64,000 nucleotides of DNA from an uncultured Bacteroidales bacterium (lineage in GTDB: Bacteria > Bacteroidota > Bacteroidia > Bacteroidales > UBA932), in NCBI GenBank assembly GCA_905235085.1, contig CAJOKD010000011.1, positions 1-64,000 on the forward strand. Reading direction: 5' to 3'. The position numbers and the translations under genes are program-made. Numbering within the stretch: the first letter of the stretch is position 1; the number at the start of each line of letters is the position of its first letter. Below, piece by piece: positions 8,392 to 16,264 of the stretch. The notes beneath the pieces are model-generated. The model worked only from the letters and a program-made list of their open reading frames with translations, was not told the origin of the DNA and made no database searches.

Positions 8392-9327
8392 TCAGCTTTT
8401 CTTATTCAGTTTGAGAGTATCGAAACCGCGCCCGTACACTCCTGCGACCGAAGAAATTGTAAGGAATGAATCAGGATCCACGCGCTTTATCGCGCGGAGC
8501 ATCATATTGACATCCGTCTTCCGGGTCAGGACCATAAGGACGGACAGGCTCTGCTTGGTGTACCATCCCTCTCCATCGAGCACGGTGACTCCCCTGTGGA
8601 AATCGCTTACTATCATATCAGCGATCTCCTCATATTTCTTCGAGAGGATGAATATCTGGACGCTCTGCTTCGAACCTGCAAGATAGATGTCGCAGACATT
8701 GCCGCAGACTGTGACTATAATCATACCGTACACCACAGTGGTGAACTTCTCCACGAACGGAAGCGCCTGTCCGTTCGCATCGAAGGAAGGCACAAGCAGG
8801 GAGGACGCGATGATGAATACATCCATCAGGAGTATGACCTTTCCCGGCGAGACGTTATGGTACTTGGTATAGATCAACGCCACTATGTCCGTTCCTCCGG
8901 TGCTGCCGCCCTGCGATATGGACATACCAATTCCGAATCCGGCCATCGCACCGCCGATAAGGGAGCAGAGGAACTTTCCGTTGGAGAAAGCCAGGTTCTC
9001 GATGATCTCCTTGGGAAGATATGTCTGGAACATATTGAGGCAGATGGAAGCCAGGATGATGGCATAAATCGTCTTGGCCCCGAACTTCGGGCCTATGATA
9101 AACACCGATATGATCAGGAGTATGACATTGATTACCAGATAGGTGAAACCCATCTTGATACCCGTGGCATACTGGATGATGGCACTGATACCGGAGACTC
9201 CCCCTCCCACCAGGTTGTTAGGAGTAAGGAATATCGACCACCCGGCTGTGTATATAAGGATCCCGAGCGTTATGAGGACCCACTCCTTAATCGTTGTCAA
9301 TACGCTCTGTCTGCTCAACTGCTTCAT
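8392..9327 (-). CDS. YitT family membrane protein (second of tandem pair)
   Basis: The protein of about 311 residues has five to six hydrophobic segments in its first 200 residues (GILIYTAGWSIFLTPNNLVGGG is the family hallmark) and a soluble C-terminal DUF2179 domain (SDFHRGVTVLDGEGWYTKQ). The biochemical role of YitT proteins is not established. I prefer the ATG at 9327 (MKQLSRQ), which still overlaps the upstream yitT gene by 41 bp; the 9357 start would add SAKRRKK and overlap more. It is clearly a paralogue of the next gene upstream, sharing the same GGGVSG and GGSTGGTDIVAL-type motifs. It is the last gene of its operon. Confidence 0.88.
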   Translation of the reverse strand: MKQLSRQSVLTTIKEWVLITLGILIYTAGWSIFLTPNNLVGGGVSGISAIIQYATGIKMGFTYLVINVILLIISVFIIGPKFGAKTIYAIILASICLNMFQTYLPKEIIENLAFSNGKFLCSLIGGAMAGFGIGMSISQGGSTGGTDIVALIYTKYHNVSPGKVILLMDVFIIASSLLVPSFDANGQALPFVEKFTTVVYGMIIVTVCGNVCDIYLAGSKQSVQIFILSKKYEEIADMIVSDFHRGVTVLDGEGWYTKQSLSVLMVLTRKTDVNMMLRAIKRVDPDSFLTISSVAGVYGRGFDTLKLNKKS

Positions 9328-10234
9328 TTTCTTTCTTCTTTTTGCGGATGTTGACACCTGTCTTTATCTCGTCGAAACCTTCACCGTAAACCGTGCTCGC
9401 TTCAGAGACAGACACGAAAGCCTTCGGATCCATCGCCTTGACCATCTTGGTCAGGTCGTGCAGCTCACGTTTGCGGACGATGATCAGGAGGACTTTCTTG
9501 TCATTGCCGGTATACCAGCCGACAGAATTCAAGGCAGTCACTCCCCTGTTCATATTGTGGATTATATAGTCGGCTATCTTCTGGTATTCTTCGGAGAAAA
9601 CCATCACCTGCCAGGTGGATTTCCGTCCGAGCAACACCCAGTCGACCATCACCGAGAACAAGAACATCGCCACGTAACCGTAGACCATATCTTCGATGGT
9701 CTTACCCGGAACCAGGAGGATGGAGGCGATGATGAACAGGTCGGTAGCCAGATACACCCTGCCTATGGTCACAGTCCAGAACTTGTTGATAATCAGCGCA
9801 ATGATATCCGTTCCTCCGGTACTGCCGCCGACCTCCAGGATCAAGGCGATACCGATCGATTCGATGAGCGTAGCTACCAGCACCAGAAGGAGGCGGCTCT
9901 CGAAGAACAGGTACCAGGCCTCCATACTTGCATAGAAGTCCAGGAATATGGTGGATATCGCGATGGCGTAGATCGTCTTCAACCCGAACGACTTGCCCAG
10001 GATGAGGAATCCCAGGAGAAGGAGTATCACATTTATGACGATATAGGAGATGTAGACCGGAATGCCGGTTGCGAAGTTGATGATGGTCGAAGCTCCGGTC
10101 ACTCCTCCGCTCGCTATTCCGTTAGGAATGAACATACAGGACCACGCGAAGGTGTAAAGGGCCGAGCCGAGGGTTATCACAAAGTAATCCCAGGCCAGGC
10201 TGGCAAACTTGTTTTTCTTTAGGTCAAATGCCAT
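9287..10234 (-). CDS. YitT family membrane protein (first of tandem pair)
   Basis: The 315-residue integral membrane protein has the YitT pattern: AWSCMFIPNGIASGGVTG near the first membrane segment, GGSTGGTDIIALI in the middle, and a C-terminal DUF2179 domain (HNMNRGVTALNSVGWYTG). It ends in a charged tail rich in Lys and Glu. It starts 6 bp after the leuS stop and overlaps its paralogue downstream, so all three are likely co-transcribed. The tandem arrangement suggests local duplication, perhaps giving a heteromeric complex. Substrate or function is unknown. Confidence 0.88.
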   Translation of the reverse strand: MAFDLKKNKFASLAWDYFVITLGSALYTFAWSCMFIPNGIASGGVTGASTIINFATGIPVYISYIVINVILLLLGFLILGKSFGLKTIYAIAISTIFLDFYASMEAWYLFFESRLLLVLVATLIESIGIALILEVGGSTGGTDIIALIINKFWTVTIGRVYLATDLFIIASILLVPGKTIEDMVYGYVAMFLFSVMVDWVLLGRKSTWQVMVFSEEYQKIADYIIHNMNRGVTALNSVGWYTGNDKKVLLIIVRKRELHDLTKMVKAMDPKAFVSVSEASTVYGEGFDEIKTGVNIRKKKKENEAVEQTERIDND

Positions 10235-10240
10235 AAGTAC

Positions 10241-13006
10241 CTATCTGATTACGAAATTGACTATCTTCCCAGGGACCACGATGACCTTTACAACGGTCTT
10301 CCCTTCAAGGTAACGGGCTGTCTGTTCCATTCCGCGGATACTGTCCTCCACCTCCTTTGGACTGAAGGATTTAGGCAGGTCGGCAGTGAAGCGCATCTTG
10401 CCGTTGAAGGACACCGGATACGTCACGTTATCCTCAGCTGCGAGGGCGGGGTCGAATACAGGGAAGCTGGCGTAGGTAATACTCTCGCCGTGCCCCAGCA
10501 GGGACCAAAGTTCCTCGGCGATGTGAGGTGCGAACGGGGAAAGCAATATGGTCATTGGCTCCAGGATCTCCCTCTTGCGGCATTTCAGCGCACTGAGGTC
10601 GTTAAGGGCGATCATAAACGAACTGACAGTAGTGTTGAAGGAGAAATGTTCGATGTCATCCTGCTCCTTGCCGATCAGCTTGTGAAGTACCTTGAGCTCT
10701 TCAGGAGTGGCTTTCTCTTCAGATACGGCAAAGCCGTCTCCATCAAAGAACAGCCTCCAGAATCTCTTGAGGAAACGGTTTACGCCGTCGATTCCCTTGG
10801 TATCCCAAGGCTTCGACTGCTCTAGAGGTCCGAGGAACATCTCATAGAGCCGGAGGGTATCGGCGCCGTATTCATCACAGATATTGTCCGGATTGACGAC
10901 ATTGAACATCGACTTGCTCATCTTCTCAACGGCCCATCCGCAGATGTATTCTCCGTTCTCCAGGATGAATTCCGCATCGGCGAACTCCGGTCTCCAGGTC
11001 TTGAAGGCCTCGAGGTCGAGCTTGTCGTTGCGGACTATGTTGATGTCCACGTGGATCTCGGTCGTATCGTATCCGTCCTTAAGGCCGTACGAGACGAAAG
11101 TGTTGGTCCCGACTATCCTATAGACGAAGTTGGAACGTCCCTGGATCATTCCCTGGTTGATCAGCTTGCAGAAAGGTTCGTCCTCGCAAACATATCCCAG
11201 GTCGAAGAGGAACTTGTTCCAGAAACGGGAATAGATAAGGTGACCTGTGGCGTGTTCAGTGCCGCCGATGTACAGGTCGACGTCACGCCAGTATTCATCC
11301 ACGGCCTTGTCCACCAGAGCCTCGCCGTTGTGAGGATCCATATAGCGGAGGTAGTAGGCACTGGAACCTGCGAATCCCGGCATCGTGCTGGTTTCCAGAG
11401 GATAACCGTCGTAAGTCCAGTCCTTCGCACGTGCGAGAGGAGGTTCTCCGGATTCTGTAGGCTTGAACTGGTCGATCTCAGGGAGCTTCAGAGGCAGTGC
11501 TTCGTAAGGCAGAGGAGTCGCTATCCCGTCCTTGAAATAGATCGGGAACGGTTCTCCCCAGTATCTCTGGCGCGAGAATATGGCATCGCGTAGCCTGTAG
11601 TTGACTTTCCTGTGGCCGATTCCGTGCTTCTCCACATATTCGATGGCCGCAGGGATCGCGTCCTTTACATCCATCCCATCCAGGAAACCTGAATTCATCA
11701 TCTTGCCTTCCTTGGCATCGAAGCTAGATTCGCTGACGTCGCAGCCCTCGATGAGAGGGATTATAGGGAGGTTGAACTTGCGGGCGAACGCAGAGTCGCG
11801 GCTGTCGTGGGCAGGCACCGCCATTATGGCTCCGGTGCCATATCCGGCGAGCACATAGTCCGAAATCCAGATCGGTACCCGCTCCCCAGTCAGAGGATTG
11901 ACTCCGTAGGATCCGCTGAATACTCCCGTCACCGTCTTCGTCTCAGCGATCCTTTCCCTCTCGGTCTTCTTCTTCACGGATTCGAGGTATTCATCTACTG
12001 CTTCCTGCTGCTCCGGCGAAGTCAGGACCTTCACCAGGTCGCTCTCCGGGGCGAGCACCATAAAGGTGACTCCGAACATCGTATCGGCGCGGGTAGTGAA
12101 TATGGTCACGTCGTATTCCTTGTCGCCGTTGTAGCACTTGAAGACCGCTTCGCAACCGTTGGACTTGCCGATCCAGTTGCGCTGCATCTCCTTGAGAGAG
12201 TCGGTCCAGTCTATCCTTTCGAGCCCTTCGAGAAGCCTTCCGGCATATGCGGAAACCCTTAGCTGCCACTGCTTCATCTTCTTCTGTTCGACCGGGAAAC
12301 CGCCGCGTACGGACAGACCGTCCTTGACCTCGTCGTTAGCCAGTACCGTGCCGAGACCTGCGCACCAGTTGACTGCCGTCTCGCCCTGATATGCAATCCT
12401 GTAGTTCATCAGGATATCGGCCTTCTCCTTTTCGGAGAATGCGTTCCACTCCTCCGCGGAGAAAGAATCGTGCTCCGAACAGGCGGCGTCGACAGCCTTG
12501 CTGCCACCCTTGCTGAAGGCTTCGGTCAGCTCCTCGATCGGCTTTGCCTTGCCGGCCGCGTTGTCGAACCAGCTTCCGAACATCTTCAAGAACGCCCATT
12601 GGGTCCATTTGTAATACTCCGGATCACAAGTCCTCACTTCGCGGTCCCAGTCATACGAAAAGCCGATGCGGTCCATCTGCTTGCGGTACCTGGCTATGTT
12701 GTTCTCTGTAGTAACCTCAGGATGCTGACCGGTCTGGATGGCATACTGCTCGGCAGGAAGGCCGAAGGAATCGTATCCCATCGGATGGAGGACATTGAAC
12801 CCCTTCAGTCTCTTGTAGCGGGAATATATGTCGCTGGCAATGTAACCCAGGGGATGTCCTACGTGCAAGCCTGCCCCTGAAGGATACGGGAACATATCGA
12901 GGACATAGAACTTAGGCTTGGAAGGGTCTTCCTTGGTCTTGAAAGTACCTTTCTCGGCCCAGTAGGTTTGCCATTTCTTCTCAATGGCTCTGAAATCGTA
13001 ATCCAT
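10241..13006 (-). CDS. leuS: leucyl-tRNA synthetase
   Basis: This class I enzyme charges tRNA-Leu with leucine. The protein of about 921 residues shows the HIGH-type motif in [16 protein letters not shown], the CP1 editing domain in the middle ([17 protein letters not shown]), the KMSKS motif in [15 protein letters not shown] and the C-terminal anticodon-binding region. Its length is near that of bacterial-type LeuRS (about 860) with modest insertions. I chose the ATG at 13006 ([13 protein letters not shown]); the tracked start at 13015 is a TTG. It lies between the M28-TonB gene (18 bp upstream) and the yitT pair (6 bp downstream), an operon without an obvious functional link. Confidence 0.97.
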   Translation of the reverse strand: MDYDFRAIEKKWQTYWAEKGTFKTKEDPSKPKFYVLDMFPYPSGAGLHVGHPLGYIASDIYSRYKRLKGFNVLHPMGYDSFGLPAEQYAIQTGQHPEVTTENNIARYRKQMDRIGFSYDWDREVRTCDPEYYKWTQWAFLKMFGSWFDNAAGKAKPIEELTEAFSKGGSKAVDAACSEHDSFSAEEWNAFSEKEKADILMNYRIAYQGETAVNWCAGLGTVLANDEVKDGLSVRGGFPVEQKKMKQWQLRVSAYAGRLLEGLERIDWTDSLKEMQRNWIGKSNGCEAVFKCYNGDKEYDVTIFTTRADTMFGVTFMVLAPESDLVKVLTSPEQQEAVDEYLESVKKKTERERIAETKTVTGVFSGSYGVNPLTGERVPIWISDYVLAGYGTGAIMAVPAHDSRDSAFARKFNLPIIPLIEGCDVSESSFDAKEGKMMNSGFLDGMDVKDAIPAAIEYVEKHGIGHRKVNYRLRDAIFSRQRYWGEPFPIYFKDGIATPLPYEALPLKLPEIDQFKPTESGEPPLARAKDWTYDGYPLETSTMPGFAGSSAYYLRYMDPHNGEALVDKAVDEYWRDVDLYIGGTEHATGHLIYSRFWNKFLFDLGYVCEDEPFCKLINQGMIQGRSNFVYRIVGTNTFVSYGLKDGYDTTEIHVDINIVRNDKLDLEAFKTWRPEFADAEFILENGEYICGWAVEKMSKSMFNVVNPDNICDEYGADTLRLYEMFLGPLEQSKPWDTKGIDGVNRFLKRFWRLFFDGDGFAVSEEKATPEELKVLHKLIGKEQDDIEHFSFNTTVSSFMIALNDLSALKCRKREILEPMTILLSPFAPHIAEELWSLLGHGESITYASFPVFDPALAAEDNVTYPVSFNGKMRFTADLPKSFSPKEVEDSIRGMEQTARYLEGKTVVKVIVVPGKIVNFVIR

Positions 13007-13023
13007 AAGTATCAAATGTTTTC

Positions 13024-14391
13024 CTAATTCTCGTGTTTCTTTAAGCCGAAACTGCCGCTTCCTTTCTTCTCCAGGTGGAATTCCACGTAGAGGGACACTT
13101 CGGCCTTCACCTTTCTGCCGCGGAGCCTTCCCGGCTTCCAGTCAGGGGATCCGCTGATTATCCTGACCGCCTCTTCATCGAGCAGCGGATCGGCTCCCTT
13201 CAGCACTTTGACATCCTGGACCTTCCCGTTCTCATTGATGATGAAATCCACGAGCACGCGTCCCTGGATGCCGTTCCTGACGGCCTCTTCCGGGTATTTC
13301 ATATACGTATAGACCCATTTCTGAAGGAAGACCTTCGGGTCGGTGCTTCCGAGGAATGAAGGGCGGACGTCGCAGTCATAATAAGGCACGACTCCTTCGC
13401 CGGGAGAAGACTTCTTCACGACCTCTCCTGGATTGAATATCGGCTTCGGGCCGTTGACCAGCGCGACAGAATAGTTGTAGACGTATTCCAGCTCCCGCTC
13501 CATCGTCTCGTAATCGATGATGGACTGGGTATCACGGTCGGTGCCGTATTCAGGATACTGTCCGGTGGAGAAAAGTATGGATGGGATCCCGGAATTGTAG
13601 AACGCGCGGTGGTCGGAAGGATACGGTTCCTGGCCGGTCAGTTCCGGCTTGATCGGCTGAAGCTCATTGGCCAGGGCTTCGACTATGGCGTTCATATCAG
13701 CGTTCGAGGAGGTATATGCATAGAAACCCTTGCCTCCCGTTCCGACAATGTCAAGGTTGATCATCGCATCTATGTCGGCCGCATCGGAGAATGCCCTGTT
13801 GAGGAAATACCACGCCCCGGCGTATGTCTGCGCCGAAGCTCCGAAACCTATGAGCAGCACCGAGCGCCGGAGCAGCAGCCGGTTGGTCTGCAGCATCCGT
13901 CCCAGTTCGAGCATCATAGCAAGGCCGGAAGCGTTCCCGTTGGCTCCATAGAATATCCTTTCCACATTCCTGCCGTCCACCTTGGTCTGCATCGTGCCCA
14001 GGTTATCCAGCCTGGCCCCGATGACTATATATTTGTTTCTCAAGGTCTTGTCGCTTCCTTGAATGAATCCGACCACATTGCGGGAGGTCAGCGTGTCCCC
14101 GTCGGCCTGAAGGATGCCGAAGGGATCCCCGTCCTTGCCGGACAGGATATCCACTCCATAAGACTTCAGTACTCCGGTCACGTATTCTGCCGTCAAGGCC
14201 TCTCCTTCCGAGCCGGCCTTGCGTCCCTCCATTATAGAAGCGGAAATCGTGGAGATGTGTTCCTTGAAGGCGCTTACCGTCTCGCTGTCGTCGAGTCCGG
14301 CATAAGCCCCTTTCATAAACTGGGCTGAAGCGGGAATGGAACCCGCCAGGATCGCGGATAGTACCGCTATGGCTGCAAATCTTAGTCTCAT
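13024..14391 (-). CDS. degenerate M28-family peptidase fused to a TonB C-terminal domain
   Basis: The 455-residue protein has a signal peptide ([21 protein letters not shown]) and an M28 aminopeptidase-like domain (about residues 35-310), followed by a TonB C-terminal domain (about 365-445: [20 protein letters not shown]). Most M28 zinc ligands are gone: the usual His-x-Asp appears as GARLDN (His replaced), the bridging Asp of GADDNASG-type motifs is Gly in GANGNASG, and the Glu-Glu pair is GASAQ. Only the Asp in NLDIVG and the His in SDHRAF remain. It is therefore probably not an active zinc peptidase and may bind a peptide or partner. The TonB domain lacks its usual N-terminal membrane helix and proline linker. 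Its start overlaps the SPOR lipoprotein stop by 4 bp (ATGA). Confidence 0.85.
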   Translation of the reverse strand: MRLRFAAIAVLSAILAGSIPASAQFMKGAYAGLDDSETVSAFKEHISTISASIMEGRKAGSEGEALTAEYVTGVLKSYGVDILSGKDGDPFGILQADGDTLTSRNVVGFIQGSDKTLRNKYIVIGARLDNLGTMQTKVDGRNVERIFYGANGNASGLAMMLELGRMLQTNRLLLRRSVLLIGFGASAQTYAGAWYFLNRAFSDAADIDAMINLDIVGTGGKGFYAYTSSNADMNAIVEALANELQPIKPELTGQEPYPSDHRAFYNSGIPSILFSTGQYPEYGTDRDTQSIIDYETMERELEYVYNYSVALVNGPKPIFNPGEVVKKSSPGEGVVPYYDCDVRPSFLGSTDPKVFLQKWVYTYMKYPEEAVRNGIQGRVLVDFIINENGKVQDVKVLKGADPLLDEEAVRIISGSPDWKPGRLRGRKVKAEVSLYVEFHLEKKGSGSFGLKKHEN

Positions 14392-14906
14392 TGTCCTTTC
14401 CTGTCAATTATCCAGACTCCCTGAGGACAAAAATCCTGCCTTCTTATTTCATCGAAGGATTGCTTGACCGCAGCCTCATCGTCAGTTCCGCAGACAGCCA
14501 CCACTTGATATCCCCCGCGCCTCAGGATCGTGGCGGGGTAACCTTTAGCCTCCAGTGAAGATGCATAATTCCGCGCGTTGGCCACTTTTCCGAACGATGC
14601 CATAACGATGTAGAACCGCTTCAGGTCATCTGACTGAGCCGCCGGAGCCGGAGTGACGGCAACCTGCGGTGCAACTGCTGCAGGAACCTCCTGTGGTTCA
14701 GCAGCAGCCTGGGCGGGGATGGTATCCGCCAGTGCTTTCCTGAGGGAATCGGCGATACGGGCACTCTCTTCGAGCCTTATGGCCTCGGCCATAGCGGCTA
14801 TCTGTGCGGAAGTGGGCCTCCCGGCCAACATTCTGAAGAAATCGCATCCTGTTGCAGCCAGGGCAACGGGAAGCAGTATGAGGACTGTCTGGATTAACTT
14901 TTTCAT
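14388..14906 (-). CDS. SPOR-domain lipoprotein
   Basis: The 172-residue protein starts with a lipoprotein signal (LIQTVLILLPVALAATGC, Cys at about 21), then an Ala/Pro-rich linker (about 65-95), and ends in a SPOR domain (about 95-170: RFYIVMASFGKVANARNYAS). SPOR domains bind denuded glycan strands of peptidoglycan, so it is likely a wall- or septum-associated outer-membrane lipoprotein. It is the first gene of the operon. The ATG lies only 6 nt after the promoter -7 box, so the mRNA may have almost no leader. It is translationally coupled to the M28-TonB gene downstream. Confidence 0.87.
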   Translation of the reverse strand: MKKLIQTVLILLPVALAATGCDFFRMLAGRPTSAQIAAMAEAIRLEESARIADSLRKALADTIPAQAAAEPQEVPAAVAPQVAVTPAPAAQSDDLKRFYIVMASFGKVANARNYASSLEAKGYPATILRRGGYQVVAVCGTDDEAAVKQSFDEIRRQDFCPQGVWIIDRKGQ

Positions 14907-14912
14907 AATTTA

Positions 14913-14942
14913 CAAAGTTAATCAAAACTGTCGGTATTCCAA
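14913..14942 (-). promoter_or_regulatory. predicted promoter of the SPOR-M28-leuS operon
   Basis: On the minus strand TAACTTTG (14920 to 14913) matches TAnnTTTG, and TTG (14942-14940) lies exactly 19 bp upstream. The ATG of the SPOR gene follows only 6 nt after the box. Confidence 0.7.
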
Positions 14943-14957
14943 TTTGGCCCCTTAAAA

Positions 14958-15263
14958 TTATTGAGTCCGGAACATCGGAAGGGGAAGGCCGTAATCGGTT
15001 ACAACGTTCGCTCCCTCAGGCCAATTATGGAATGCATACCGTGCGGCGACAGGGTTGGAAACCTCCGGTGAACTTACCAGGATGTCATTGGTACTCCATT
15101 CTATCTCAGCAGTTGCCGGATACCAGACTTTATCCTGACCGGCAATTTCGAAGCCTCCCAGAACCAGTTTCCGGTGCGCTCCGTGGATACGGAAGCCATC
15201 TCCTGCCGAAGGCCCGGTTTCGAAGCTGAGCCGTATGCAGGAACCCTCCGTCTGATTTATCAA
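14958..15263 (-). pseudogene. C-terminal remnant of a sialate O-acetylesterase (SASA family)
   Basis: The frame of about 101 codons matches only the extreme C-terminus of Bacteroidota sialate O-acetylesterases, with GGFEIAGQDKVWYPATAEI and VSSPEVSNPVAARYAFHNWPEG followed by a terminal FRT. A full enzyme is about 450-700 residues and needs an N-terminal SGNH catalytic domain, which is missing. An in-frame TAA sits directly before the TTG that opens the frame, and a promoter for the divergent regulator gene occupies the upstream DNA. It is therefore a truncated relic, perhaps of an older sialic-acid locus; a sialidase gene survives about 30 kb away. Confidence 0.75.
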
Positions 15264-15311
15264 TTAATTGCATTAGACGGCTAAAAGATTGTATTATTTT
15301 GAAATGGCAAG

Positions 15312-15342
15312 TTTGATTTTTCTGATAATACTTTTATCTTTG
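15312..15342 (+). promoter_or_regulatory. predicted promoter of the AraC-family regulator
   Basis: TTTG at 15312-15315 and TATCTTTG at 15335-15342 are separated by 19 bp, a full match to the Bacteroidota -33/-7 pattern. It lies 18 bp before the ATG at 15361, which argues against the longer tracked start at 15289. Confidence 0.7.
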
Positions 15343-15360
15343 CCAAAACCACATTTGAAT

Positions 15361-16224
15361 ATGAATGAGATACAGCAGGAAATCGTTCCCATTTCAGCAG
15401 AAGACCTGTTCATTATTCTGAATCATCCCAATGCCTCTTTCGACTATTCGGTCCACTGTCATCCCGAATATGAAATCAACTTGGTGACCGGTTGCTCCGG
15501 AACGAGGATCGTCGGCGATTCCGAAGAAGCGTTTTCCGGAACCGACCTTGTGATGATCGGACCGCTGCTCCCCCACGCCTGGAAATCCGACGCGGTCAGC
15601 AACCACGTCATCACCATCCAGTTCTCAAGGGAGATGCTGGATTTCCCTATCCTGGGCAAAAGGCTGTTCAACCCGATAAAGCAGCTTCTTATGGATTCTT
15701 CCCGCGGGCTTTCCTTCGACGGGGCAGAACGGCAGGCTCTGGTCGGACAGATCGTGTTACTTACCAAGATGCAGGGATTCCAGTCAGCGACAACCTTCCT
15801 CGGAATACTGAATATGATGGCCAATTCCAGCAGGAAGAAGCTGGTGAGCAATATGTTCGAACAGAAAGAGATCGTTCGGTCCTCGAAATCGAGGCGGATA
15901 GCCAAGGTCTGCGAATATATGGAAAGGAATCACCGTGAAGACATAAGGCTGGCAGATGTGGCCGCCCTGGTGAATATGTCCGAATCGGCATTCTCGCATT
16001 TCTTCAAGAAGAGGACCGGTATCTCGTACATCACTTACCTCAACAACCTGAGGGTCACCCAAGCCTGCAACCTGCTTGAAAGCACGACTCTCAGTGCCTC
16101 GGAAATCTGCTATGAATGCGGCTTCAACAACAAGTCCAATTTCATCCGGATATTCACCAGGAAAAAGGGGATGACGCCTATCCAATACAGGAAATTTATA
16201 ACCCAGATGCTGATAAAGTACTGA
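15361..16224 (+). CDS. AraC-family transcriptional regulator with cupin sensor domain
   Basis: The 287-residue protein has an N-terminal cupin-like ligand domain (about 1-130: VHCHPEYEINLVTGCSGTRIV, LVMIGPLLPHAW) and a C-terminal AraC/XylS domain with two helix-turn-helix units (RLADVAALVNMSESAFSHFF and SASEICYECGFNNKSNFIRIF). Such proteins usually sense a sugar or similar small molecule and control nearby catabolic genes. I start it at 15361 because the promoter box lies inside the 5' extension of the tracked frame. Its neighbours are the sialate esterase remnant (divergent) and the carboxyltransferase gene (same strand, separate promoter box), so its present target is unclear. Confidence 0.88.
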   Translation: MNEIQQEIVPISAEDLFIILNHPNASFDYSVHCHPEYEINLVTGCSGTRIVGDSEEAFSGTDLVMIGPLLPHAWKSDAVSNHVITIQFSREMLDFPILGKRLFNPIKQLLMDSSRGLSFDGAERQALVGQIVLLTKMQGFQSATTFLGILNMMANSSRKKLVSNMFEQKEIVRSSKSRRIAKVCEYMERNHREDIRLADVAALVNMSESAFSHFFKKRTGISYITYLNNLRVTQACNLLESTTLSASEICYECGFNNKSNFIRIFTRKKGMTPIQYRKFITQMLIKY

Positions 16225-16234
16225 TGGTTTTGAT

Positions 16235-16242
16235 TATCTTTG
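16235..16242 (+). promoter_or_regulatory. predicted -7 box upstream of the carboxyltransferase gene
   Basis: TATCTTTG matches TAnnTTTG and lies 22 bp before the ATG at 16265. No convincing -33 TTG was seen at 19-21 bp upstream, so this is a partial match. Confidence 0.45.
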
Positions 16243-16264
16243 TGTGATAAATCGATATTGAATA

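Noticed and set aside
9143-10222. 359-residue plus-strand ORF
   Set aside because: Antisense to the YitT pair; the His/Asp/Glu-rich translation is typical of a shadow frame.
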